DNA of 64,000 bases from Anarhynchus alexandrinus (GCA_008711295.1 VUYV01000090.1:1274492-1338491), one strand, 5' to 3'. Shown: positions 49,956 through 62,196, counted from the stretch's first letter. The notes: generated from the letters alone by a model not told the origin. Program-made: numbers and translations.

Positions 49956-52301
49956 CTTCCAAAAATAAATACATTAAATGAATACTATTAGTGTTTGTAT
50001 TAAATAACGTCTTTGAAAAAAAAACATCAACCTGAATACACTGTTGACAGGACGTAGTATTAAGTTCCAGCAGGAGTAATTATGGCCACTGTTCATAAGC
50101 ATATGAGTTTGAAAAGATGACACCACTGCAGTTTTCTTTTACATACTGTAGAAAAAAATGGTTTCCAGAAACCACTTCTGTTGTTCGTTGATGCTTAATG
50201 TAGGTTATAGAAAAGCTTTGATTTAATATATTAACTATCTTGAGAATAAGAAAGCTTTCCCATTTCTTACTAATACTTGGCAGAAATATAGCTTTTCTCT
50301 TCTTAGAGCTTTACAAATATCAGTCATTAACACCATGGGAGGTAGTTAAATATAAAACACAGTTTACACACAAGGAATACAGGATGCAGAGGTTTTAACA
50401 GCAAACAGACCACTGCACAAACAGATTTCTGTAGTTTGAAATGCTATTCTTATTCTCGGATCAGGAAGAGATAGCAAAAGCAGGATTACATTAATTTTTT
50501 ACAGTACTAAGGAGATTCCCATTTTGTCCCATCTTTTGATTTGAAAGAGAATAGAATGGTTTTCAAAATATTTCCAAATGTGAAATGCAAGTAATTTCAA
50601 GATGGTATTTTCCTGATTTTGTTCAAGGCTACTGAAAGTCTGAACCATTCTACTTTGTTTACCTTCCAGACTTGAGGGGTTTGACTTCATAATGGTAGTG
50701 TGAACAGTCTCCAGCTGTTAACAATAAGGGTATAATTTTTTGTACTGGTTTACCTTGCCTTGCATAAAAGGGTGTATATATGCTTGTAGACATAAAACAC
50801 TAAATTCAAGAAACGCATTTGATCTAGAGGAATCCTGAACGAGTGTGTTGCAGCACTCTCCTTAATTTCAGGAAAGTTGTACTGCTTTCTTTGCTTTTTT
50901 AAAAGACACGCCAGCACAGCAACAAAACCCACAGAATTCCTGCAGTCAGCATCAAGAACTCCACACCATATATGAAGTACGTGACACATGATGTAAAAAC
51001 AAGCAAGACTTGCAGTCTCTTTGAGCACCTATCATTTTGCATCTCTCCCTCAGAAATCTCAGGTTCTCTTTGATTGCAGTTGTGAACAGTCTGTTCTACA
51101 GAGACACTGCTTTCTTTTTACAGATACTCGCTCGATTTTTAGAGAAAAAAATCTGCACACACACATCGCAGTAGCTGCTAGCTTTGGCCACTGCTCGTCC
51201 TCCTGTATGGACAAAGTCCACAGCCCCAAAGCACTGCCCAAGAGTTCATGTGTACAAGGGCACAGCCCTGCAGCCTCAGCATACTTGGTGTGCTTTCAGA
51301 AACACGTCAGCACATCAGCTAAATCAGACCTCCAAATCGCTTTCGTTTTGCGGCCTCCAGGAAATGGAAAGTTACTGCCTCTGAACTTACAAACCACTTC
51401 ACTGTAGTTCATCTATCATGAACGTCTAGGTAAGCTAGAAGAGCCAAGCAAAACCTCCTTAGGTACAACAGGAAATTTTTCCAATCTCAAGCTTTTTACA
51501 ATGAATAATCTACTCCCAGAGGAACTAGAAAAGTACTAAAAAGCCCAGGTTGTGACAGTGGTTCTTGATAAATGTTACTCTCTCTGAACAGTTTCATACT
51601 CCAGTACCTTCATCACTAATTTGCAAACCCTATGCATCCTCAACATCATGTATTCAATTTGCCTTTCTGTGGATGATGTCACAATAACCACTTTCCCTGA
51701 CATCCATCAGAAAAGGCAGGGGGGAGGGGAGTTGGAGTCAGTTAAATATTGTCCTCTCAGCATCATATAATTCTGTTTATTAAACTATTAAACTTAATCT
51801 TGCAGCTAATTAGAAGCAATACGGCCAAAGAAACACAAGTAGGAACAAAATGGCTTCCGGCTGTAAAACCTTTCTAGCACCAAATATAAGTATATTAATG
51901 GTTATTGAAAAACCCATAAGTTATCATGCTAACACTGAATATTATTTTAATAGACACTTTTTTGGTGTTCACTCCTTCCCATTACAAAATGTTTATAAAG
52001 AACAACTATTTACAAAAGCTAAGAGCATTTGTTTGGGGTTTTTTTAAACCTTCTCTTGTAAAACAAACGTGAGGTCCTACCTCCCAGTCGTAAGTTTCTT
52101 CCCACTCAATTCAACTGTCAGATTAATTAATGTTCAGTAAGTTCACAAGTTTGGTGATAAGGTATTATGAAAGCCTTGTATAATTGCATTAACTTTTAAC
52201 TCAACTGGAAACACCTCACCTGTTACAGCTATTGAAACGCAAGTTAAACTGAGTCGCACTGATGGCCCTTAGTCATCCTGCAATTCACTAACATAACATC
52301 T

Positions 52302-52434
52302 GAAGGTTTTCAAGACACGACTGGACAGGGTGCTAGATAATGTCACCTAGGCTCCCTTTTCCACAAAAGGCTGGACCAAATGATCTTTCCAGGTCCTTTC
52401 CAGCCTGGGCTGTTCTATGATTCTATGATTTTAT
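52302..52434 (+). mobile_element. CR1 LINE 3' tail, plus orientation
   Basis: The short tail reads CAAGACACGACTGGACAGGG, then GATCTTTCCAGGTCCTTTCC, and ends in TTCTATGATTCTATGATTTT. It is antisense to AZI2. Confidence 0.92.
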
Positions 52435-53768
52435 ATTCAGGTTTACATCTCATTATTTCAGACAAACCTGGTCATTTGAACACAAGTTCCTGTCAGTAGC
52501 TTGTAAGTGGATGACTTTGAATGTTCAAATTACTTATGCTTCACTTCTCTTTCAAACTTCATTTCTTCTCCTCAAATGTATTGTCAAATTTTAGTAGCAT
52601 CTACGATTTTATACACTAAGAACTCCACATAAAATGTGATATAACCATGTAAAAAATAATTAATGTAATTACAGTATAAACATATAACAAAAACGTAAGA
52701 TTGATTGCGGATAAATCATACAGGAATGGAGTCTCTAAAAGCCCTCCTCAGCAGAACTCACCATTGACTTCTACCAAGCTTGTTACTAGCCCGACTTGTA
52801 TTAATCCTATCACTGCCATTTTAACAAACTGGATCTCATTGCCACTGTAACTGTTTTATTGAATATGGAGACTCTATCTAAACTTCCTCTGTTTAGAAAA
52901 TACCCTGGAAAGAATTAAAACAAATATAAAAAGGTAAATCCACACTGCATTTTATTCCATTTACTTCTACCTTCTTGCTTATTTTCTTCAAAATCTATTC
53001 TAAAGAAATCAGATATTGATAGCATGTGCAGTAACAGGTCTACACTTTTTCCAGGGTAGTTTTCACTTTCCTAAGTAGACATCCCTCATTTAACATTTTC
53101 CAGTCGTAATGCACAATCCCCAATTCAATGCTTCTATTGATATCATAAGAACAAATGTTACTGGATTTGGAATTTCATGTACAGTTTTTCCAACATTGTG
53201 AGATGAAGTTACTCTATTTCCCTACCCTGAGTGTACTAAATATAGTTTGTTGATTTATTTGACCTGATAATTTTCACTTTACCCATCTTTTAAGAGTCAT
53301 ATAGAAAACAGAGACATACTGAAAACCAAATCAGAATACTTGCTGAAATTTAGGCAACGTTAAAATAATCTCTAATTTATTACCTATCTATGCTGCACAA
53401 AGATGTCACTTTATCTCCTTTGCTCTTTTAAAGAACTTTTTACTATATAATTATTATTGTAAAACATAATCTAGCTAGTATTCTGCAAATAGTCAATTTA
53501 TACTTTTCTAAATTGAAAACTGTAGCATACAGGGACTGAAAAACAGTAAGTAGTTTTAGAAAAAATGTGAGGTTCTTTGGGGAGGAGGTGGATAAAACCC
53601 TCATATAATCTGATCTAGAGTTCACTCAACTTGTGTTTTCTGCCTTCAGATTTCACTCAGAGTTGTTAGCTCAAAAATTGTGCTTAGAATTTAGGGAAAT
53701 AGTCTCCTACTTAAGGTATAGTGGAATCATCGACAGCACTTCTAACAGAAGTTCTTTTATAAAAGTAC

Positions 53769-54869
53769 TGGGTTTGCATGGCAAGGTTTTGGTAGCAAGG
53801 GAGCTACAGGGGTGGTTTCTGTTGAGAAGCTGCCAGAAGCTTCCCCCATGTCTGACAGAGCCAATGCCAGCCGGCTCCAAGACGGACCTGCCGCTGGCCA
53901 AGGCTGAGCCCATCAGTAACCGTAGTAGCGCCTCTGGGATAACATATTTAAAGACAGGGGAACCCCCCCCCAAAAAAAAAACAACCTGCACAACTGCAGC
54001 CAAGGAGACGAGTGAGAATATGCAAGAGAAATAACTCTGCAGACACCAAGGTCACTGAAGAAGGAAGGGGAGGAGGTGCTCCAGGTGAGGTAGTCTGTCC
54101 CCTTGCAGCCCATGGAGGTCCACGATGGAGCAGATATCCACCTGCAGCCCACGGAGGACCCCATGCTGGAGCAGGTGGATGCAGCAAAGGAGGTTGTGAC
54201 CCTGTGGGAAGCCCATGCTGGAGCAGGCTCCTGGCAGGACCTGTGGCCCTGTGGAGAGAGGAGCCCAGGCTGCAGCAGGTCTGGTAGCAGAACTTGTGAC
54301 CCTGTGGGGGACCCATGCTGGAGCATTCTATTCCTGAAGGACTGCACCCTGTGGAAGGGATCCGTGCTGGAGCAGTTTGTGAAGAACTGCAGCCTGTGGG
54401 AAGGACTCACGTTGGAGAACTTTGTGGAGAACTCCCTCCCTTGGGAAAGACCCCACACCAGAGTAGGGGAAGAGCATGAGGAGGTAGGAGTGGCAGAGAC
54501 AACGCGAGATGAACTGACAGCAACCCCAATTCCCTGTCCCCCTGCACCGCTCAGGGGGAGGAGATAGAGAAATCAGGAGTAAATTTAAGCCTGGGAAGAA
54601 GGGAGGGGTGGGGTGGAGGTGTTTTAAGATTCGGGTTTATTTTTCGTTACCCTACTCTGACTTGATTGGTAATAAATTAAATTAATTTTATTATTAAAAG
54701 TCAAGTCTGTTTTGCCCATCATGGTAATTGCTGAATGATCTCTCCCTGTCCTTATCTTGACCCACAAGCCTTTCATTGTATTCTTCCTCTCCCCTGTCCA
54801 GCTGAGGACGGGGAGTGACAGAGCAGCTTTGGTGGGCATCTGGCATCCAGCCAGGGTTAACCCACCACA
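53769..54869 (+). mobile_element. Solo LTR of an avian endogenous retrovirus
   Basis: The 1101-bp element starts TGGGTTTGCATGG and ends AACCCACCACA, so it has the TG...CA ends of an LTR. It carries a TATA-like AACATATTTAAAG near 53941, repeated CCATGCTGGAGCAG-type units in the U3 half, and an AATAAA at 54671-54676 followed by the R/U5-like end. No gag, pol or env sequence flanks it, so it is a recombined solo LTR. I could not find a convincing target-site duplication (left AGTAC, right ATAAC). It is antisense to AZI2, in its presumed 5' intron. Open frames across it are not genes. Confidence 0.85.
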
Positions 54870-56061
54870 ATAACATACCAATTATTCAAGGAACTACACG
54901 TAGCAATAATACTAGATTTGGTTTGGTTTCTACAATAAAAATTCCAGGATACACGTATTAACAGATAACTCATATTATTAGCAGTAGTAGCATTTGACCA
55001 CACACCAATATCCAGGAAATTAAATGTTTCCCATAGTCCACAATAAGACTTCTCACAAAATGCTGTCTCAGAAGAGCACCTGGCCTTTGGAGCCCAGAGT
55101 AGACTTGACTATTATAATAATAATTCTCCCCTCATTCTGTTTTTTCCAGAGCTGGCCTCTAGTATGCTGATTTTACTGCATACACACAGTGTAAATCAGC
55201 AGGGGAATTAAGGGATTCCTGAAGAAATGCAAAAGCTCCTAAAGCTACTCACTTGAAGAGTTTACAGCCCAACCCACTCTCACATGTAAGTTGCTGGGAA
55301 ACAGATTTAAGGAGATCAGGGTAATTTCCTGACCAGGTGAAACGCCAGGGGTTAAACCTGTAAGTTCTTAAAAGCATCACTAGCATATAAGCCTATCTCA
55401 GCACTCATCTGTACTCCCTTCTTGCAAACCAACACGGCCTGCAACACCAGTATTCCAGTCTGCTCCAGTATTTCATCACGTTTCGGTTTTCACATCTTGT
55501 GCCAATGATCCTACTTTACTCATCTCCTTTGCCAGATTCCCCTGTACTAACGCGCAGAATGCTCCTCCTAAGAAGTCACCCAGTTTTTCAGCTTAATTAG
55601 GTACAGCTTTTTGCCTATTTTATTGCCTACTTGAGACGCACTGCCAACTCGTCAACAGTACCTTTAAACTATGCTCACCATCCCCCAGTGGAGATGTCTC
55701 TCTTTACCCAGTCATACTTCCACCTCACATATTCCACCCGGCAACGGGCCACGAAGCTCCACAGCACCCCCGGAGACACTCGCCACAGGCAGGCCGCGGG
55801 GCCGGGGCCGCCCACGGGCGACGAGCCACCGGCAACCCCCGCCGGCCCCTTCCCCCACGCCAGGACCAACCTCTCCGGGCCTCGCTCGGGCCGGGCGGGT
55901 CAGCAACGGGCGGTCACCTCGGCGGAAAAGCAGCGCCGGCCGTCGCGGTCTCTGCCCGGGCCCCCTCGGGCTCCCATCGCCTCCGCCCCGGTACCGGCCT
56001 CCGCTACAGCTCTACAGGGAAATTCCCGGGGCGCCGCCGTTCGAGGAAGTCAACAAACGCC

Positions 56062-56069
56062 TCACGTGA
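56062..56069. promoter_or_regulatory. TCACGTGA E-box / CLEAR-like site
   Basis: This perfect palindrome sits inside CTCACGTGAC, nine of ten bases of the CLEAR consensus bound by TFEB/TFE3; USF factors bind the same core. AZI2 acts in selective autophagy, so lysosome/autophagy co-regulation is possible but unproven. Confidence 0.5.
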
Positions 56070-56177
56070 CGCGGGCCCCGGTCCGTCGGTCCTTCTCCCC
56101 CCTCCAACGGGCGCTCGCTGCTCCCGGAAGGAGAGAGGCGGCCCCGCCGCCTGACCACGGGGGAAGGGAGGGGGAGG

Positions 56178-56196
56178 ACTACACATCCCGGCATGC
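56178..56196 (+). promoter_or_regulatory. ZNF143/STAF-type site in CpG island 1
   Basis: ACTACACATCCCGGCATGC fits the ACTACAnnTCCCnGCATGC consensus of ZNF143, which is common in bidirectional and housekeeping promoters. A GCACGCCGGGAA core in the opposite orientation follows at 56218-56229. Confidence 0.7.
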
Positions 56197-56400
56197 AAGC
56201 GGGCGGCTCCCCGCGGAGCACGCCGGGAAGGCCGGCTCTCCCCCGCCATGCCGCAGGCCGAGGCCTGGCTGCGCCCGGCAGGGGGGTAGGCTGCCGCCGG
56301 CCCCGAGCGGCCTCCACCCGCCTGGGAGGAGAAGCCACGGCCGTAATAAAGACCAGTGCCTTTTGCCGGGGAGCTGCCCCCCGGCCAACCAGGAGGTACG

Positions 56401-59400
56401 GTGGGAAGAGTGTTTCGCAGCAGGGACAGCACGCAGCTCGCTCCAGAGTGGTGTTTTATTTGTTCCATTTTACATTCTCCAAATTATTTCCAGCTTCTTG
56501 AGAAGTTAACACCTGCGCACAGTTGAAGGGCTAGCGAGCCGCTGTGTAACATTTTACATCCATACCCCGTTTTTTGCCAGAAGCAGAGGTAAGTGCCAAG
56601 GCAGGGGTGAAGGGCAGGACGCAGCCTGTCCCTGCACCGGGGTGACAAGATCACCGTACGTGACCTCATCTGAAGAAAACGCAGCTTTATTCCCCTCAGC
56701 CAAGTTCAAAGTGAAGCAAGAATAAATCTAAATCACAGTTCAGGACCTCTGTTTTAGGGATTAAAAACAAGCTGATTCAACAAGCCCAATGTAGCTCTAC
56801 AGGGGAGAGCAGCTGCACTGTTCAAGGCTAATTTAAAACTAACAGGAGTTTCCTTTCCGGCTAAAAAACACAAGCAGTTTGCTTTTATGTTATGGGAGCT
56901 CTCCAGCAGAGTCCCAAAGGGCCTTTTGCAACTGTGCCACAAAGTCAGCTGGAGCAAGGCGAAGTGTATTAGCATGCCAAATTGATCTATATATGGAAGA
57001 ATATTGCAATATTGTGTACTCCTTAAATACTTAAAGGCCAAATGGAAACAGGACCTCACAGTCTGCTGTGGGTAGGGAATTGTTATTTAGACAAGAATCT
57101 CATTTAAAAAAAAAAGAATCAAACCACAAGATCTCCATTAATCACGTTCATGGACCTCAAAATAACTTTTTTAAGTTTTCAGCATACTACCATTATTAAG
57201 ATTTTCACCAGAAGTTTAGGTTAGATATAAACTTTGCTTTTTTATGAGCCAAAGTGATACAGTGCTCTACTTTCAGCTGTATTTAGAACCCTTCTTACCA
57301 AAAGCAGTGTCCTCCTTCTAAGGTCCAAAAATACCATTTCCAAGTTAACACATCTTCTTGATAATTAATATGGCATGGATACAAATGTGTTTGTATGTCG
57401 TTAAATTACAGAACAGAGGTTTTATTACATTAATTAGCATTGATTTGAAATAGTGCCATTATGAAATCCAGCAGAAAAGTATATAAGGATTTGGGCTATC
57501 AAATATGTCACTATTTTTGTGAACAGCATTAATAGATTAATTATCATATTTATTTTTATCCATGTATCTAATTTGTAGTCCTTTTACCCTAAAAAACTAC
57601 AGCTAAAAAACTATGCAAAGCAATTTAAAAAAAAAGAAAAGAGACTAGCCCCAAGCAATGGCCAATATTGTAAAACCTGGTGGTACACGTCTAAAACCAG
57701 CTTAAAGACAGTAATATTAGAATTCATGTCCAAATTTATTCCCATAGGAGAGGGTTTTTTTTTTTAATGTTGAATATTTAAGTAGACAACAGTTCATGGT
57801 GTCAGTTATTTTTTCTGAAAAAACAGATACTTTAATTTCTGAAGAGAGAAAAATGGATTTATTATCACCCATTTATACAGAAAGTTCTAGAACAGGGCAT
57901 GGAATAAAAAGCTAATTATAAAGTGTAAAAACATATATAGTTCAGCTGCACGTGGGCATACAGCGTTTCCACTGAACAATTGTGGAATTAAAAAAAAGAA
58001 AAAAAGAGAATGAAATGTACCATAAGATTGACAGATTTTTCTTAAAACACCATCATGTTGCTATATAGCTCTTTTTAAGCTGTTCAGCCTAGATCTTGCA
58101 AGCTACCACGTATTATTATCTAACCAGCAAGATACTTCTCTGTACTTCAGTTTTACATCCTAATTCCAGCACGTTAAGCACGTACAGTCAAATATATTGC
58201 CAGGCACAAGCATAAACCTGCAGAACCAGAATACTGGACTTTTCAAACAAAACAAGAAAACCCCACCAAAACCAAATCCTTTTGAACTCTTGCAAATAAT
58301 TTAACACAACAAATGGCCACAAGGATGTGGGCCAGAACATCCAGTATCAAAAGGTGTATCTTTAACTGAGACTAGTAACTTTCAGTACTACATTCCAGTT
58401 TGATGACCCACTAGAGAGGTATGTCCCTTAAAGAAACTGATTCTATACCTTGTTTTTCAGATTTACAGAAAAACTATGTTTTCTTACAAACCAGAAAAGT
58501 TAAAAGTTCTATCCTGGAAAAAAACACTGATCAACAATAAAATATAGTTTTTAGTAGAAGCTATAGTAAACCAAAACACATCAGATTTTCCTCTAGAAAA
58601 TGAGAAATAGAAAATGTAAGATTCAGAAATGTTAAGGCCCCAGATGACAACTAAATAACTCTGATGCATTAGAAGTATGTGCCTAGAACGGCTTACTCAT
58701 GTACTCGGAGGAATTCTCTTGACTATTCCTATTATGTGTGATTTAAATAATGTATAATTAGAATTATACAATTTTTTTATTGTATATAATTAGAATAAAA
58801 TGAACATGATATTAAAATCAGCATGCTATAAAACATATTACGTTAGATTCACTTTGGCAGATGCAAAAGCTGTTTTAAACATTCCTATCTATTCATTCAG
58901 ATTAGCTTAGCCCCCAAATAAATGTGAGTAATCATAGGTTTTGCTATCTCCTCATACAGTGCAAATCCTTGCAAATAGAAAAAAAATCAGTCACAGTCAC
59001 TCTCCTCAGATCCTTTCCTGTACTTGACATTGTACAGAAACACCACAAAGATCATAAAACATGTTCTGCCCAAAGGTAATGCCTTAGTAGTCTTTACGTT
59101 CTCTTTGCAATCCTTCTGTACCAGTCAAGGTATGACACAAAGCTGCATTACAGTAAAAGCTTGGAAGTACTAAATACTAATATATGCTATTAAAATCCTT
59201 GCCATGTATTTCTCTAGACTGTTGATAAAGCACAAGTAACATTTAAATACAAAGCATTTTAAAGCATTTGCTTTAAATACACAGCATTTGCTGTGTTTTA
59301 GTGATAGGTTAACCCTTCTGTATTATATTAAGCATAAATTCTTCTGCAAGAGTCACTCATTTCTTTTTCAAGATTTATCACTCAAACTTAAGTACTGAAT

Positions 59401-60719
59401 ATAGTTTTCAAAGCTTCAGCATGCCTTTTCTTCAAACACCCATTAGATTGAAGCTATTTCTACAGCATTGTTTCATCAACTCAAGGATCTTCAGGTGACT
59501 CACAACAGAAATTGGTAACAAATGAACTAAAGCCTTTCAGAGAGAAATAGCATATACACAGACATAAGCAAAACAGGAGACCGCTCCATTAATCCTTCAA
59601 ACACCATAAGAGTGGAAATGCAGAATTTTTCTGTCTGAAGGGTATGTCTTATGGAGACATAGATGGGAACACAGCTTTACACCCATAAAGTATGGTAAAC
59701 AGAATCAGGACTTCAACCAATATGGGTTTGTTCAAGGTCAGCAGCTAGCTGGAGAGGTAGAAAAAAGCAAAAAAACCTCACAACCACCCAAACTAGTTTA
59801 CAAAGTGATTTCTGCAGTCCATTGTTTATGGATTTCTAACAAAACCAAGGCCTTTATTAGATGTGAGGAAAAAAAAAAAGTCGAAGCAGTAATGCCCCCT
59901 GGAAAACTCTGGGCTATGCAAAAACATATTGCTAAACTTTGTAAGATGACTGGGCTGATATTTTTTACCTGGCTATCTTGGCAGACAGCAGAACATGCTG
60001 GAAGGTAAATCTCCATGTTTTTGGTGACTCAGGCAGGTGGAGCTTGTTCTGTTGTGCCTATTGTTACAGGGCCTCTTTAAAAAGGGTATCAAAAGACGAA
60101 TTTACTAGCAGAAAAAAATATATATAAAAGACAAGTTTCTGTTAGGGACATAATTTATTATATGTTTATACTTCATTACTTCAGTTGGATTTTTGTTAAG
60201 AATTAAAACGCAGAAGCATAACTGGGTAATTTTATAACTGGCAAAGAGTAAGCGAAGACTGAAAATGAAAGAAAAGCAAACCCCACCTTTATTTTTTTGT
60301 CAAAGGTGGTACGTTTCCCATAGTTAATTCGGAGGTATTTTCAATCCCTTAAGAAAACCATGACTGAAAAAAATCCATACAAGTTCAATACTGAATGAGG
60401 GACAGATGCGGGTGATGCTTTTAACGAACCAAGCTGTGAAGAAAAACGAACAAACACTTTACAGGCCACTATAGCAAAAGGGAGTATCTGGATTTTGAAT
60501 GTTACAGTACGTATTAGTAATTTTAATCCTACTACAGTAGCATAAGAACTGGGAAACTAATTTCTAAAGGTTTAGGAAAAAAGGATTTGAGAAAGAGGTG
60601 CAAAACCACTAGGCAGGGCTTGCTGACTGGGGCACCAGCAGGCCCTGCGGTGGAAGAGGTTATGAAGACAGATTTCTACCAAATAACTCTTACCCAGCTA
60701 CCAGGGAAGAAGATGAAGC
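56401..60719. other. Spacer between the two CpG islands, no coding gene recognised
   Basis: This is 4.3 kb of AT-rich sequence with no recognised repeat family. The longest non-GC-driven frame is about 100 codons with no motif. A minus-strand AATAAA at 56455-56460 would suit the 3' end of a transcript leaving island 2 leftwards, and a GTACGG donor-like site follows AGGAG at 56395 on plus. These are hints only. In mammals AZI2 and ZCWPW2 start close together, so this spacer may be avian expansion, a UTR/first intron, or a noncoding RNA. Confidence 0.5.
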
Positions 60720-61180
60720 TCGAAGTCAACAAGCTGACGAGCTGCGAGCCTGCCGAGCGGATCAACACCCAGACCGAGCCCCGCAGTCCGCCTCACGCCC
60801 GGCGCTGCTACCACCGCCTTTCCCCCTCACAACCCGCCGGCGCAGCCCTGCGTGCTCCAGCCGCCGAACGACGGCCGCTGCCCGGAGAAATCCCTCACGG
60901 AGCCCGGGGGGAAAGGCGGAGAGCTCGGCGCCGCGGAGAGCAGTGGCGGCACCGCCGCCGAGCTCCAGTAGGGCGGCCGCGCACGCGCCTGTCCGCAGCA
61001 TTTGGCGGGAAATTCCGTTAGGCGCGCGAGGCTCCGCTGCGCCCCCTTCCCTCAGCCTTGGGCGTGCGCTCCCTGAGGCGGCGGCGGCGGGACCGGGTTG
61101 TTCAACGGCTCCGCTGAGGCGGCTACGGGCGGAGGAGGGTTGAGGAAAGCAGGTTGGTGGTGCCCGGTTTGCCTGTGGGC
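60720..61180. promoter_or_regulatory. CpG island 2, promoter of an unassigned gene (ZCWPW2 by synteny?)
   Basis: This is a dense CpG block with an NRF1-like site at 60978-60989 (CGCGCACGCGCC, 11 of 12 to consensus) and an E2F site at 61001-61012. A plus-strand donor-like AG/GTTGGT occurs at 61151-61158. Both strands have open frames of 60-145 codons from GC-richness, none recognisable. By mammalian synteny the expected plus-strand gene is ZCWPW2, a CW/PWWP histone reader. This assignment is inference. Confidence 0.6.
61001..61012 (+). promoter_or_regulatory. E2F site TTTGGCGGGAAA
   Basis: This is a perfect E2F-type sequence immediately 3' of the NRF1-like site, inside CpG island 2. The pairing of NRF1 and E2F sites is typical of proliferating-cell or germline promoters. 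Confidence 0.65.
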
Positions 61181-62109
61181 TAGGCGGCCGCGGAAAGGGA
61201 GGGTCCCAAGGCTAAAAAAAGCTCTTTCGAAAGTTTGCCGGCCGTGCTAGTGAGCTCCTCAGAGGATCTCGGAGCCGAAGAATGTATTTTTTCAATCGCA
61301 ATAGGCCCATATCTCTTTCTTGGTTCTAATGCTGCCTCTTTGGAACCCCTGTTAGTTGAGATGGTAAATCCTTGCAGAGAACAGATGCTTTGGCAGATGA
61401 AAAATTAATTAGGAAGGAAGTGCTTTAAAGAGGCTAAAAATATAAAATATTGAAGTTTGAACTTTTGTCATCTATAGTTTAAGTAATTCGGGTTTTTTTT
61501 TGTTGAAAAATCAATGGCAAACCTTCCACTGAATTCAGCCAAGCTAAATTTCTTTTGTTGTCCCCTTAATGCCTACAGATTTTGAAATGCTAAATTGTTC
61601 TGCACATTAAAATTAAACATTTCTTGGTTTTGATTAGATGAATATTATTTGTAGATATTTCTACTTTGTCCCTTCTCTGTTTTGAGATTTAAAACAAAAA
61701 TTAGCGCCTATTTGTGTTCAGGAAATTTCAGTAACTTTTCTTTCTGCGTAGCTAACATACTTAACATCTATCAGGCTTGTTCTACGTATCAAAGTAGGCT
61801 AGAAAGAACTGTCTGTTTGAAGCTTTGTACAATTTTACAAATTACTTAAAGAGATTCTTAGAAGTCATATTTTTACTTTTGTTTGATGTTGCCAGGAGGT
61901 AAATGTGTGTGTGAATGAGAAGAGAAAGGAAACCTCTTTCAGGTCTGTCCAGAACTAATTTGGTGGTAAACACTGTACTTTAGAATGGTCGGTCATTTTT
62001 ATGAAGGAAACAGTATTCCGAAAGAGAATGTAGTCAGCAAAATGTATAAACTTAAAGGCATTACAGCATTGCCATTCAAGATACGGCAATTTACAAACTT
62101 CTATTACAG

Positions 62110-62196
62110 CTTTTAGAGAAACAGGTTTTGGATTATAAAGGAATCAGGAATGTGGGAGGAACCTTAGAGTATCGCCTGAGTTTTGCCACTGGCTTA
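62110..62196 (+). other. Weak candidate exon (87 nt), probably noncoding if real
   Basis: It is flanked by CTATTACAG and A/GTAAGTATG, both strong splice signals. One frame is open for 29 codons, with GGTLEYRLSFATGL, which I do not recognise. Joining it to the next candidate at 62304 in that frame gives an immediate stop, so a 5' UTR exon of the plus-strand gene is the most that can be argued. Confidence 0.2.

Larger units (their letters stand above)
46231..55700 (-). other. AZI2 5' intron (presumed), repeat-bearing
   Basis: The ATG exon opens with a splice acceptor, so transcription must begin further right, probably at the CpG island near 56 kb. This 9.5 kb therefore reads as intron. It contains a CR1 3' end (49704-49955), a CR1 tail (52302-52434) and a solo LTR (53769-54869). 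No further noncoding exon could be fixed by eye. The plus-strand frames at 51021-51407 and within the LTR are not supported as genes. Confidence 0.65.
55740..56400. promoter_or_regulatory. CpG island 1, probable AZI2 promoter
   Basis: The region is sharply GC- and CpG-rich against AT-rich flanks. It holds a TCACGTGA palindrome (56062-56069), a ZNF143-type site (56178-56196) and a second partial ZNF143-like core on the minus strand (56218-56229). It lies 9.5 kb upstream of the AZI2 start codon in the right orientation. Long open frames across it on both strands follow from GC-richness. Which strand or strands it fires on, and the TSS, cannot be read from sequence alone. Confidence 0.75.

Noticed and set aside
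53913..54567. Several 90-180 codon frames on both strands
   Set aside because: All fall within the repetitive U3 part of the solo LTR and reflect its low stop-codon content, not a retroviral gene.
55631..56509. 292-codon plus-strand frame through CpG island 1
   Set aside because: GC-rich DNA lacks stop codons; overlapping long frames occur on the other strand and the product is a Pro/Arg/Ala-rich sequence without motifs.
60587..61021. 144-codon plus-strand frame and 79-codon minus-strand frame at CpG island 2
   Set aside because: The same GC effect; no conserved domain, and the plus frame starts upstream of the island in AT-rich DNA.
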